Source: Vicinamibacterales bacterium (GTDB taxonomy: Bacteria; Acidobacteriota; Vicinamibacteria; Vicinamibacterales; UBA2999). From it: a stretch of DNA of 64,000 nt. Numbering within the stretch: position 1 is the stretch's first letter; each line of letters starts with the position of its first letter. Shown here piece by piece: positions 1 through 8,037 of the stretch. Below the pieces are notes generated by a model, which was not told the origin of the DNA, did not search any database, and worked only from the letters and a program-made list of their open reading frames with translations. The position numbers were made by a program, and so were the translations under genes. Location: the NCBI GenBank assembly GCA_041659285.1, contig JBAZYO010000008.1:200480-264479 (forward strand), read 5' to 3'.

Positions 1-700
1 CGTGCATCAGCAGCACGACCTGCGGTCGCTGCGCACTCACGACTTGGGCAAAGCGCGCCACCGCGTTCTCCGCCTTTTCACCGGACAGGCCCTCGTTGGT
101 GACAGTAATGCTGGGCACCTGCAAGGTGTAGCGGGCCCTCATCAGGTTCAAGAGCTGGCTCGGATAAGACGCCGAAGGCACTAGGACCTGCTTGACGGCG
201 CCGAGGCCCAGTAACCCTGTCGCGTTGGCAAGAGGCACGGTGACCTCGCCCGAGGTAATGCTGTCCCCGAACGCCAGGAACTTGGTGAGCGTCAACTGCG
301 GCGTCCGGCTGATCGTGACCGGGAAGGTGCAGGACGCGGAGCGATTGAGTGAATCGGTCGCCGTGCACGTGACCGTCGTGGCGCCCAGCGGGAAGGTTGA
401 GCTTGAGGCGGGCGTGCACGCCACGGCGACGGGTTCCTTGCCGCCGCTGGCGGTTGGTGTCGTAAACGTCACGGCCGTCCCGCTGGCCGACGTGGTGCTT
501 GCCGTCATCGGGGCGGGGCAGGTCAGCGTGGGCGGGTCAGGTGTGGGAGTTGGCGTCGGCGTCGGCTCCGGTATTGGCGTCGGCGTCGGTGTCGGCGCGG
601 TCGGGCCGCTGCATGCGCCCGCGACCGCCGTGGCGCACACCACTGCCAGGAGCCACGTGTGTAAGAATCCGATTCGACGCCGTGATATCAAGGACTTCAT
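1..700 (-). CDS. SGNH/GDSL-hydrolase lipoprotein with HYR-like domain (3' end outside window)
   Basis: Reading the minus strand from ATG at 700 gives at least 233 residues without a stop. A signal peptide ends in a lipobox (VAGAC, Cys about residue 30), then a Thr-Pro linker built from a microsatellite (about 548-600), then an HYR-like Ig module with paired cysteines (about residues 58-133), then FGDSIT, the block I motif of SGNH/GDSL hydrolases carrying the nucleophile Ser. It is therefore probably an envelope-anchored esterase or acylhydrolase; the catalytic Asp/His block lies beyond the edge. GGAG directly abuts the ATG, an unusually short spacing, so TTG at 691 is a possible alternative start. 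Confidence 0.8.
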   Translation of the reverse strand, partial: MKSLISRRRIGFLHTWLLAVVCATAVAGACSGPTAPTPTPTPIPEPTPTPTPTPDPPTLTCPAPMTASTTSASGTAVTFTTPTASGGKEPVAVACTPASSSTFPLGATTVTCTATDSLNRSASCTFPVTISRTPQLTLTKFLAFGDSITSGEVTVPLANATGLLGLGAVKQVLVPSASYPSQLLNLMRARYTLQVPSITVTNEGLSGEKAENAVARFAQVVSAQRPQVVLLMH

Positions 701-834
701 CTCCGTTTTAATCCGAGCCTCTGATTGTAACCCGGCTAATCAGGCTGACCTCGCAACACCCTGGTGAAAGACGAACGGCGGCCTGGTGACCCAGTGCCGC
801 CGTTGTCGCCAACAGGAGAACGACCGCGATCGAA

Positions 835-2988
835 CTAATACGCCGCAAGACCCTTGATCGCGGCCAGCACGTCCGCCGACTGCGGCAGGATGGCTTCCTC
901 GAGTTCCGGGCAGTAGGCGACGGGGCAGTCCATGGCCGCCACGCGCTTCACCGGCGCATCCAGGTGTTCGAAGAGCTCGTCGCCGATGCGCGCCGCGATC
1001 TCGGCGCCGAAGCCGCAGGTCAGCGTGTCTTCGTGCGCGATGATCACCCGGTTGGTCTTCCGCACCAGCGCCGAGATGCCGGCCCAGTCGTACGGCATGA
1101 TCGTGCGGAGGTCGAACACCGCCACGCTGATGCCGTCTTTTTCCGCCTGCTGGGCGGCAAGCAGCGACCGCTGCACGAGCGCGCCCCACGTCAGCACCAC
1201 CATGTCGGTGCCGTCGCGCCGCAGCGCGCCCTTGCCGAACGGAATCATGAAGTCGGCGCCCGGGTAGGCGCCCTTGTTGTAGGTCTGGCGATACAGGTGT
1301 TTGTGCTCGAGGTAGAGCACCGGGTCGTCACAGCGAATGGCCGTGCGCAGCAGCCCGGCCGCGTCGACCGCGTTGCTCGGGAACACGATGCGGATGCCCG
1401 GGCAGTGCGCGAAGATGCTCACGCCCGACTGGCTGTGGTACGGCGCGCCGCCGCGCAGGTAGCCGCCGATCGGCACGCGCACCACCATCGGGCACGACCA
1501 GTTGTTGCCCGAGCGGTAGCGCAGCATCGACATCTCGTCCTTGAGCTGCATCATCGCCGGCCAGATGTAGTCGAAGAACTGGATCTCAACCACCGGCTTG
1601 ATGCCGCGCGTGGCCATGCCGACGGCGCGGCCGACGATGTTGGCTTCGGCGAGCGGCGAGTTGAAGACGCGCTCCTGGCCGTGGACCTTCTGCAGGCCGT
1701 GTGTCACCTTGAACACGCCGCCCTTGCCGGGCACCTGCGACAACGCCGCCGCCTTGCTCGCATCGGCGACGTCTTCGCCGAACACGACAATGCGCGGGTT
1801 CTTCGCCATCTCGTCCTTGAGGGTGCGGTTGATTGCCGCCACCATCGTGTCGGGCTTGCCCTCGGGCTGGGCCGTGGTCTCGAACTGCGCGGATGTCGGA
1901 TCCACGTCGGGCGAGAACACGAACGATCCCGCTGTGTCGACCGACGGCTTGGGCGCCTTCAGGGCGGCGTCGGTCGCTTCGGCGATCTCGCGATCGACCG
2001 AAGTAGCAATGTCGTTCAGGTCGCTCTCGGTGGCGAGCTTCTCGGCGACCAGGAACGCGCGCATCTTGGTGATCGGATCGCGCAGCGCCTCGGCCTTGCG
2101 CTCGTCCGGTGTCTTGTAGAGCCGCTCATCGTCCGACAGCGAGTGCGAGTACGGCCGGATCACCTTGGCGTGCACGAACGTCGGCTTGCGCTCGCGGCGC
2201 ACCCGCGCCACGGCGTCGCCCAAGGTGCGGTAGCTGTCGATGAAGTCGGTGCCGTCGCAGCGGAACACCTCGAGGTTGGGGAACGACTCGACCAGCTTCG
2301 AGACGTCGCCGCCGGGGGTCTGCACCTCGACCGGCACGGAGATGGCGTAGCCGTTGTCCTCGACGACGAACAGGACGGGCACGTTGCGGGTGCAGGCGGT
2401 GTTGAGCGACTCCCAGAACTCGCCTTCGCTGGTCGCGCCCTCGCCGATCGACACGTAGGTCACTTCGTCGGCGTGAAAGCGGTCCTGGCGATCGGCGATC
2501 GCGGTAATGCGCTCGTAGAGCATGCCCGCTTCACCGGCGCCGACGGCCTGCAGGCACTGGGTGCCGGTGGGGCTGCCCTGCGAGGGAATGTTCAGGCCCT
2601 TGTGGCCCCAGTGCGACGGCATCTGCCGTCCGCCGGAATTCGGGTCGTCCTTGGCGCCGACCGCGCTCAACAGCATCTCGAGCGGGGTCATGCCGAGTTG
2701 CAGGCACAGCGCGCGATCGCGGTAATAGGGATAGAACCAGTCGTAGGCGGGACGCAGGTGCATGCCCGCGGCCGTCAGCACGGCTTCGTGCCCGGCGCCG
2801 CTGATCTGGAAGAAGATCAGGCTCTGGTTCTTGAGCTGAATCTCCTTGTCGTCGAGCCGGCGCGACGTGAGCATGGTGCGGTAGGCCCGCAGCATCTCGT
2901 CGCGCGTGAGACCGCCCCAGCGTGCGCTCGAACCATCGGCCTGGGCCGTGCGCGCGTCGGGTCTGGATGCCAGCGTCGAAGCCTTCAT
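835..2988 (-). CDS. 2-oxoacid dehydrogenase E1, alpha and beta subunits fused (branched-chain type)
   Basis: 717 residues. The N-terminal half is E1-alpha with the thiamine-diphosphate motif beginning GEGATSEGEF; this GEG..SEG form resembles branched-chain 2-oxoacid dehydrogenases. After a linker near residue 340 comes E1-beta (FGEDVAD, FNSPLAEANIVGRAVG, a PYHSQS loop and the C-terminal transketolase domain). It should decarboxylate a 2-oxoacid and pass the acyl group to a lipoyl E2. No E2 or E3 gene is in the window. Single-chain alpha-beta E1s are known but less common than separate subunits. The start lies about 10 nt after a TATAAT box, so the transcript may be nearly leaderless. Pyruvate as substrate cannot be excluded. 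Confidence 0.88.
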   Translation of the reverse strand: MKASTLASRPDARTAQADGSSARWGGLTRDEMLRAYRTMLTSRRLDDKEIQLKNQSLIFFQISGAGHEAVLTAAGMHLRPAYDWFYPYYRDRALCLQLGMTPLEMLLSAVGAKDDPNSGGRQMPSHWGHKGLNIPSQGSPTGTQCLQAVGAGEAGMLYERITAIADRQDRFHADEVTYVSIGEGATSEGEFWESLNTACTRNVPVLFVVEDNGYAISVPVEVQTPGGDVSKLVESFPNLEVFRCDGTDFIDSYRTLGDAVARVRRERKPTFVHAKVIRPYSHSLSDDERLYKTPDERKAEALRDPITKMRAFLVAEKLATESDLNDIATSVDREIAEATDAALKAPKPSVDTAGSFVFSPDVDPTSAQFETTAQPEGKPDTMVAAINRTLKDEMAKNPRIVVFGEDVADASKAAALSQVPGKGGVFKVTHGLQKVHGQERVFNSPLAEANIVGRAVGMATRGIKPVVEIQFFDYIWPAMMQLKDEMSMLRYRSGNNWSCPMVVRVPIGGYLRGGAPYHSQSGVSIFAHCPGIRIVFPSNAVDAAGLLRTAIRCDDPVLYLEHKHLYRQTYNKGAYPGADFMIPFGKGALRRDGTDMVVLTWGALVQRSLLAAQQAEKDGISVAVFDLRTIMPYDWAGISALVRKTNRVIIAHEDTLTCGFGAEIAARIGDELFEHLDAPVKRVAAMDCPVAYCPELEEAILPQSADVLAAIKGLAAY

Positions 2989-2997
2989 GTCGGCAAA

Positions 2998-3025
2998 ATT
3001 ATAGCATCCGGGCGGATGCTATAAT
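2998..3025. promoter_or_regulatory. Divergent promoter embedded in a perfect 12-bp inverted repeat
   Basis: Arms ATTATAGCATCC and GGATGCTATAAT flank a 4-nt GGGC centre. Each arm ends in TATAAT, on the plus strand at 3020-3025 (toward the cupin) and on the minus strand at 3003-2998 (toward E1). No good -35 is visible because it would fall in the opposite arm. A dimeric regulator bound here would cover both -10 boxes. This is seen directly in sequence; the regulatory role is inferred. Confidence 0.65.
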
Positions 3026-3050
3026 CTGCGCCAAAAGAGAACCCAAACGC

Positions 3051-3419
3051 ATGCCTTCACCATCCGTACGCCTCTATCGCTGGGACGAAATCGCGCTCGA
3101 AAAGGTCACCGAAATGATTTCCCGGAAGATCATCACCGGCGAACGCGAAATGGTCACCCAGATCTACCTCAAACGCGGCGCGCTCGTGCCGATGCACTCG
3201 CATGAAAGCGAGCAGATGACCTACGTGCTGCAGGGCGGCCTGCGCTTCGTGATCAACGGCGAAGAGATCACGGTGCGTGAGGGCGAGGTGCTGCACATCC
3301 CGTCATGGGTGCCGCACCAGGCCGAAGCCATCGACGACACCTTCGAGATGGACATCTTCAGCCCCATCCGGCAGGACTGGCTGGACGGCACCGACAGCTA
3401 CTTTCATGACAAGAAGTAG
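3051..3419 (+). CDS. Small cupin-domain protein
   Basis: 122 residues forming a single cupin barrel. Motif 1 has His49, His51 and Glu55 (PMHSHESEQ) and motif 2 has His89 (IPSWVPHQ), enough to bind one divalent metal. Small single-domain cupins of this kind include sugar-binding, dioxygenase and anti-sigma sensor types, and the sequence does not decide among them. The ATG at 3051 is chosen because it lies 26 nt after the TATAAT of the divergent promoter; the frame extends further upstream but runs through that promoter. Confidence 0.8.
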   Translation: MPSPSVRLYRWDEIALEKVTEMISRKIITGEREMVTQIYLKRGALVPMHSHESEQMTYVLQGGLRFVINGEEITVREGEVLHIPSWVPHQAEAIDDTFEMDIFSPIRQDWLDGTDSYFHDKK

Positions 3420-3438
3420 CCTCCGCGTTTAGGCGGAG
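3414..3438. repeat. Palindromic dispersed repeat (variant of the TCCGGCTTTAGCCGGA family)
   Basis: TAGCCTCCGCGTTTAGGCGGAG starts within the last codons of the cupin gene and forms a short hairpin. It matches the copy at 7989-8013 except that paired bases of the stem have changed on both sides, so pairing is kept. Confidence 0.5.
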
Positions 3439-3449
3439 CCGGCGAAGCG

Positions 3450-3722
3450 ATGAACGTCCTCTTCACCCTTGCGGTCCTGGCGGTCGTGGCGACGTGGGCC
3501 ATGGCCGTCCACAGCCGACTGCTCCGCTTGCGCCGTGAAATCCTGAACGAATGGACGCGACTGGAGGCGCGGGAGAAAGCGGGGGAGGCCGGCCTCGATG
3601 GCGCGCGCTACAACGCGCTGGCGCGCGCCTACAATACCCGGCTGGAGGGTTTCCCCGACAACATCATCGCCGGGCTCGCGGGCTTCCGCCCCGCGCAGAT
3701 GTTCGTCACCGGTAAGCCCTGA
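3450..3722 (+). CDS. Mini LemA-like membrane protein
   Basis: 90 residues. One N-terminal hydrophobic segment (about 2-20) is followed by a basic amphipathic helix and a short acidic-basic helix. The C-terminal half, YNALARAYNTRLEGFPDN then IIAGLAGFRPAQMF, closely resembles the last helix and C-terminal signature of LemA proteins (YN..v..YN..i..FP.n.iA...gF....yF). LemA proteins are usually about 180-200 residues; here the central helical bundle is missing. It could be a degenerate LemA or a distinct small family. Role unknown. Confidence 0.6.
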   Translation: MNVLFTLAVLAVVATWAMAVHSRLLRLRREILNEWTRLEAREKAGEAGLDGARYNALARAYNTRLEGFPDNIIAGLAGFRPAQMFVTGKP

Positions 3723-3745
3723 CTGTCAACTGCCGGCGGCAACTG

Positions 3746-4501
3746 TCAGTGAATGTGCTTCTTCCACTCGCTCTTCCAGGCATCGTCTGACGAGCGGCCG
3801 CCGGAGTAGACGTCGAACTTGCTGCGCGCCCGGCCCATCTTCCAGCGCAGCCAGCGGTACTTCAGCTCGTCGAGGGGACGCGCGCGAAGCCCCTTCAGGT
3901 AGAGGTACCCGACGACCAGCCCGCCGAGGTGAGCGGAGTGGGCGATGCCGCCGCCCGGGCCGCCGAGCGCCGAGAAGAACGCGATCGCGCCGATGATCAT
4001 GACGAAGTACTTCGCCGGGATCGGGAAGATGAAATAGAGGTAGATCGGCCGGTTCGGGAAGTACATGCCGTAACCGAGCAGCAGCCCGTAGATCGCGCCC
4101 GACGCGCCCACCGTCACCGAGTAGTAGACGCCGTCCACGAACAGCGACAGCAGCAGGCTGGTGGCCGCCGCGCCGACGCCGGTCACGAAGTAATACTTCG
4201 TGAAGAAGCGCGTGCCCCACGTGCGCTCCAATTCGGTGCCGAACATCCACAGCGAGAGCATGTTGGTCAGGATGTGCCCCACGCCGCTGGTGCTGTGGAG
4301 GAACATGTAGGTGATCGGCTGCCAGAAGGCAAAGTCTTCGAACACCGCGCGCGGCTCGAGCCCGAGCCGCAGCGTCATGGCCGGCACGATCAGGTTGATC
4401 ACGAACACAACCACGTTCGTGATGATCAGGAACTTCACCGCCGGCGTGATGCCGCCGGGGCCGAACGAGTACGAGGCGCCAGACGAGGGATAGCGGGCCA
4501 T
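3746..4501 (-). CDS. Rhomboid-family intramembrane serine protease
   Basis: 251 residues with about six membrane segments. Catalytic Ser134 lies in GASGAIYG and catalytic His191 in AHLGG, with the HxxxN motif at His76-Asn80 in the second membrane segment. The soluble basic C-terminus (about 205-251) is longer than in minimal rhomboids. The enzyme cuts substrate membrane helices; its substrate is unknown. It converges with the mini-LemA gene, separated by only 23 nt. Confidence 0.92.
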   Translation of the reverse strand: MARYPSSGASYSFGPGGITPAVKFLIITNVVVFVINLIVPAMTLRLGLEPRAVFEDFAFWQPITYMFLHSTSGVGHILTNMLSLWMFGTELERTWGTRFFTKYYFVTGVGAAATSLLLSLFVDGVYYSVTVGASGAIYGLLLGYGMYFPNRPIYLYFIFPIPAKYFVMIIGAIAFFSALGGPGGGIAHSAHLGGLVVGYLYLKGLRARPLDELKYRWLRWKMGRARSKFDVYSGGRSSDDAWKSEWKKHIH

Positions 4502-4519
4502 TCGGGTAAGGGAATCGTA

Positions 4520-5710
4520 CTACGGGAGCGGGGCGGCCGGCGCGGCCGCCGGCTCTTCCGCGGCCCCGGTCGAGGGCAGGCCCGCCGCCAGCGCCGCGGC
4601 CACCAGGGGCAGAAAGGCCAGCGCCGACAGCGTGCTCTCGATGCCGAAACGGTCGGCGCCGGCGCCGATCAGCGGCACCGCCAGGCTGCCCATGCCCCAG
4701 GCAAAGCCCATCATCAGCGACGACACCGTGGCGGCGCCGCCGTTCACGAACGTCTGCGCGAAGGTCACGCTGATCGGGAGCGTCGACTGCAGCAGCAAGC
4801 CGCCAATCGCCAGCATGGCGGTGAAGCCAATCGGCGGCAGCCGCGGCGCCATCGCCATGAACGGCACGGCCGCGATCAGCGACCACACGATGACGCGCCT
4901 CGGCCCGATGCGGTCCGACAACGGGCCGCCGATGAATCCGCCAATCCCGCTCGCAAACAGGTACAGCGACACCGCCGTGCTGGCTTCGCCAATCGTGAAG
5001 CCCTGGCGGGTCAGCAGCGTCGGCGTGAACGTCATGAATCCGTACGACGTCGCCGTTCGCAGCACGATGGTGAAGTAGAGCAGCGCCAGCGGGACGGCGG
5101 CCGGCCGCAGCGAGGCCAGCGTGGAACGCTCGTGCGCGGCCGGCAGCGTCAGGGGTGGCACCTGCCGCAGCGTCCACGACAGCGCGATCAGCCCGGGGAT
5201 CATGATCAGCGGTGACCACTGCAGCCCCATGTAGGCGATGAACGGCGCAAACAGCACGGGCGCCGCGGAAAAGCCCAGTGCCCCGCCGGACAAGTGCGCC
5301 GACATCGCCAGGCCCTTGCGATGGTCCGCCATGCGGTAGACCAGCGCCGCGGCCGGCGGATGGAATGCGGCCCCGCCCAACCCGCCAACGACCAGGATGA
5401 TACCCAGCATGAGCGGCGTGCGCGCCGCGCCGACGAAGCTGAGCACGATGACCGCGAGCAGCGGCCCGGCGATCACCAGCACGCGCGGGCGCCAGCGATC
5501 GGCCAGCGCGCCGAACCCCAGTTGCGACACCGAGTTCGCCAGCTGAAAACACATCGCCAGCATCCCGGCCGTGGCCAGCGACAGGTTGAGGTGAGGAATG
5601 AACAGCGGCAGGAGGGGCGCGTAGATATTGGTGTAGCCGTCCACCACCACGTGCGTCGAGGCGATCTTCCAAATCGATGTATGGAGCCCGAGCCAGCCGC
5701 GATCCTTCAC
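4520..5710 (-). CDS. MFS transporter, fosmidomycin-resistance (Fsr)-like
   Basis: 396 residues with about twelve membrane segments. GLGGAAFHPPAAALV in the fourth segment is typical of the Fsr branch of the major facilitator superfamily, and ALADRWRPR matches the loop 2-3 MFS signature. A drug or metabolite efflux role is inferred; the substrate cannot be read. The C-terminus ends in a Pro-Ala-rich tail. The start overlaps the end of murJ by 4 nt (ATGA), so the two are translationally coupled. Confidence 0.85.
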   Translation of the reverse strand: MKDRGWLGLHTSIWKIASTHVVVDGYTNIYAPLLPLFIPHLNLSLATAGMLAMCFQLANSVSQLGFGALADRWRPRVLVIAGPLLAVIVLSFVGAARTPLMLGIILVVGGLGGAAFHPPAAALVYRMADHRKGLAMSAHLSGGALGFSAAPVLFAPFIAYMGLQWSPLIMIPGLIALSWTLRQVPPLTLPAAHERSTLASLRPAAVPLALLYFTIVLRTATSYGFMTFTPTLLTRQGFTIGEASTAVSLYLFASGIGGFIGGPLSDRIGPRRVIVWSLIAAVPFMAMAPRLPPIGFTAMLAIGGLLLQSTLPISVTFAQTFVNGGAATVSSLMMGFAWGMGSLAVPLIGAGADRFGIESTLSALAFLPLVAAALAAGLPSTGAAEEPAAAPAAPLP

Positions 5711-7299
5711 CCGACCATCCTTTTCAACCGTCCCAGCACCATGTCACGAGCCTCGCCGAACTCGGGGATGCGCAAGACCTGCGCCGCCACCGCGAGCGTC
5801 ACGAGCGCCAGGCCGATGCTGGAGCCCAGCCGGACCACCTGGACGAGCAGGGAGTGCCCGGGCAACCAGGCCGTGAGCAGTTCGTGTGATCCCCACGCGG
5901 CTGCCGCCATGGCCAGCGACGCCGCCATCACGCGCACCATGGCGGCCGCAATGCGGGATCCTTCAAGGCCGTCGAGCTCGCGCCGCATCAGCGCCAGCTG
6001 AATCGAGGCGTTGAGCAGCGCCGTGATCGAGGTTCCGAGCGCCAGCCCGCGATAGCCCATGACGCGCACCAGCCAGACGTTGAGCGCCACGTTGATCACG
6101 ACCGACCCCGCGCTCACCATCACCGGGATGCGGCTCTTCTGCAGCGCGTAGAAGGTCGGCGACACGATGCGCACGATCGAATAGCCGACCAGGCCGATGG
6201 CGTAGAGCTGCAGGGCCGCGGCGGTGGCCGCGGTGTCGGCCGCCGTGAACTCTCCGCGTTCGAAGATCACGGCGACGATGGGGCGGGCCAGCACCATCAG
6301 GCCGAGCGTGGCCGGGACGTTCAAGAGCAGCATGAGGCTGAGCGCATGTGCCAGCGTGGACCGGATGCGGGGGAAGTTGCCTTCAGCGACCAGGCGCGAG
6401 ACCGCGGGCGTGGCGGCCGTGGCGATCGACACGCCGAACAGCCCGATCGGCAGGTACATCAGGCGGAACGCGAAATCGAGCCACGACACCGCGCCGGTGC
6501 CTTCGCCGGTTGCCAGCACCGTGTTCACCAACACGTTGATCTGCGTGGCGGCCATGCCGATGGTGCCGGGTCCCATCAACAACAGCACGCGATACAGGCC
6601 TTCGTCGTGGAGATCGAGTTGCGGCCGGTAGCGAAAGCCTTCACGGCGGAGCGGAGGCCATTGAATGACCAGCTGCCCCAGCCCGCCCACCAGGGTGGCA
6701 ATGGCGAAGATCGTGATCTCGGCCACGCCCAACGCCGCCGCGAACGGGATGAACGCCAGGGAGATGATGATCACCGCGACGTTGAACATTGCCGGCGACA
6801 GCGCCGGCACGAAGAAATGGCCGAGCGAGTTCAGCATGCCCATCAACGCCGCGGCCACCGCGACCATCGAGAGGAACGGCAGGACGATCCGGGTCAGGTG
6901 GATCGTCAACTCGAGCTTGCCCGGCACCGCGCTGAACTCGGAGGCGAACAGGCGGACGAGCGGCTCGGCGAAGACGATGCCGGCCACCACGAACACGCCG
7001 GTGACCAGGAGCAGGGCGTTGATGACCGAGTTGGCGAGGCTCCAGGCGCGTTCGCGCCCGTGCAGGGTGAGCTGCCTTGTGAAGGTCGGCACAAACGCCG
7101 CGCTCATCGCGCCTTCGGCAAACAGGTCACGGACGAGGTTGGGGATGCGGCTCGCCACGCGGAAGGCGTCTGCCGCGTCGCCGGCGCCGAAGTAGAAGGC
7201 CAGGACCTGATCCCGCACCAATCCGAGAATTCGGCTCGTGATGGTGGCCAGCCCGAAGACCCCGGCGGACCGGGCCAGGCGTGGTTGGGAGTCGGGCAT
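5707..7299 (-). CDS. murJ: Lipid II flippase MurJ
   Basis: 530 residues of a MOP-superfamily protein with about fourteen membrane helices. The N-terminus (GVFGLATITSRILGLVRD, then DAFRVASRIPNLVRDLFAEG) is the classic MurJ/MviN signature, including conserved Arg residues of the central cavity. MurJ flips lipid II to the periplasm for peptidoglycan polymerisation. It lies outside the dcw cluster 7 kb away and is followed by an MFS gene with a 4-nt overlap. Confidence 0.95.
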   Translation of the reverse strand: MPDSQPRLARSAGVFGLATITSRILGLVRDQVLAFYFGAGDAADAFRVASRIPNLVRDLFAEGAMSAAFVPTFTRQLTLHGRERAWSLANSVINALLLVTGVFVVAGIVFAEPLVRLFASEFSAVPGKLELTIHLTRIVLPFLSMVAVAAALMGMLNSLGHFFVPALSPAMFNVAVIIISLAFIPFAAALGVAEITIFAIATLVGGLGQLVIQWPPLRREGFRYRPQLDLHDEGLYRVLLLMGPGTIGMAATQINVLVNTVLATGEGTGAVSWLDFAFRLMYLPIGLFGVSIATAATPAVSRLVAEGNFPRIRSTLAHALSLMLLLNVPATLGLMVLARPIVAVIFERGEFTAADTAATAAALQLYAIGLVGYSIVRIVSPTFYALQKSRIPVMVSAGSVVINVALNVWLVRVMGYRGLALGTSITALLNASIQLALMRRELDGLEGSRIAAAMVRVMAASLAMAAAAWGSHELLTAWLPGHSLLVQVVRLGSSIGLALVTLAVAAQVLRIPEFGEARDMVLGRLKRMVG

Positions 7300-7383
7300 C
7301 AGTCAGGGCAAGCGTAGCATGGCGATCGGTGTGCGCTGGCGGGACGCGTCCAGCGGCCGAACACCCCGGCCCTGTTTCGCCTC

Positions 7384-7420
7384 AAAAAAATAGGGCCCAA
7401 ACCGTTCGGCTCGAGCCCTA
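7384..7420 (-). terminator. Rho-independent terminator (minus strand)
   Basis: On the minus strand a roughly 13-bp stem (TAGGGC..CC pairing with GG..GCCCTA, including three G-U pairs) with loop GAAC is followed by seven T. It sits about 100 nt after the GatB/YqeY stop and 85 nt before murJ, so it can end the upstream transcript or attenuate murJ. Confidence 0.75.
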
Positions 7421-7521
7421 AGGAGGATGGTGAGAGGCTGACTAGGCCTTTCAAATGTATAGACGGGCCACGCCGCGAAAATGTTTGCCCGCACACCCCA
7501 CAATTTGCACGGTTGTCGTGA

Positions 7522-7968
7522 CTAATTGAGGGACTGGCGGACCGCGTCGCTGACCTTTTTGCCGTCCACGGTCTTTCCGGCCAGCGCGGCCATGACCGCC
7601 TTCATCACCTTGCCCATGTCCTTGGCCGTGGTCGCGCCAGTCTCGGCGACCGCGGCCGCCACCGCGGCGGCAATCTCCTCGTCGCTGGCCGCGGCCGGCA
7701 GGTACGCTTCGAGCACCACGATCTCCGCCTGTTCCTTGTCGGCCAGGTCCACGCGCCCACCCTTGGTGAACTGATCGATGGAGTCGCGGCGCTGCTTCAC
7801 CAGCATCGACACGACCTGCAGTTCTTCGGCCCCCTCGAGGGCGCGCCCCTTCTCGATGCTCTTGTTGGTGAGCGCGGTCTTCAGCATGCGCAGGGGCGTG
7901 AGCCGCATGGCGTCTTTCGCCTTCATCGCGGTGACGATATCGGTGCTGAGTGTTTGTTCTAACGACAT
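7522..7968 (-). CDS. GatB/YqeY domain protein
   Basis: 148 residues, the usual length of stand-alone YqeY proteins. It shows MLKTALTNKSIEKGR, an all-helical N-domain, and the C-terminal helical subdomain LEAYLPAAASDEEI through GKVMKAVMAAL, with VDGKKVSDAVRQ at the end. The fold is shared with the tRNA-binding tail of GatB; a tRNA-linked role is inferred. The 5' side carries a palindromic repeat and the 3' side a terminator, so it is probably monocistronic. Confidence 0.9.
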   Translation of the reverse strand: MSLEQTLSTDIVTAMKAKDAMRLTPLRMLKTALTNKSIEKGRALEGAEELQVVSMLVKQRRDSIDQFTKGGRVDLADKEQAEIVVLEAYLPAAASDEEIAAAVAAAVAETGATTAKDMGKVMKAVMAALAGKTVDGKKVSDAVRQSLN

Positions 7969-7988
7969 GACATTGTTCTTTCGCTGAA

Positions 7989-8033
7989 CTCCGGCTAAAG
8001 CCGGAGGCTACATCTGCAGCCGGAGGCTGCATC
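7989..8033. repeat. Palindromic dispersed repeat, one full and one partial copy
   Basis: CTCCGGCTAAAGCCGGAG followed by GCTACAT (7989-8013) is the reverse orientation of the repeats at 24121 and 27167. A shortened second copy (GCAGCCGGAGGCTGCAT, about 8016-8033) follows at once. The tract fills the gap between the GNAT and YqeY genes. Confidence 0.6.
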
Positions 8034-8037
8034 GTGA

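Noticed and set aside
192..767. Open frame on the plus strand at the window start
   Set aside because: Its Gly-Val-rich repeats are the reverse reading of the Thr-Pro linker of the SGNH lipoprotein, which has a signal peptide and known motifs.
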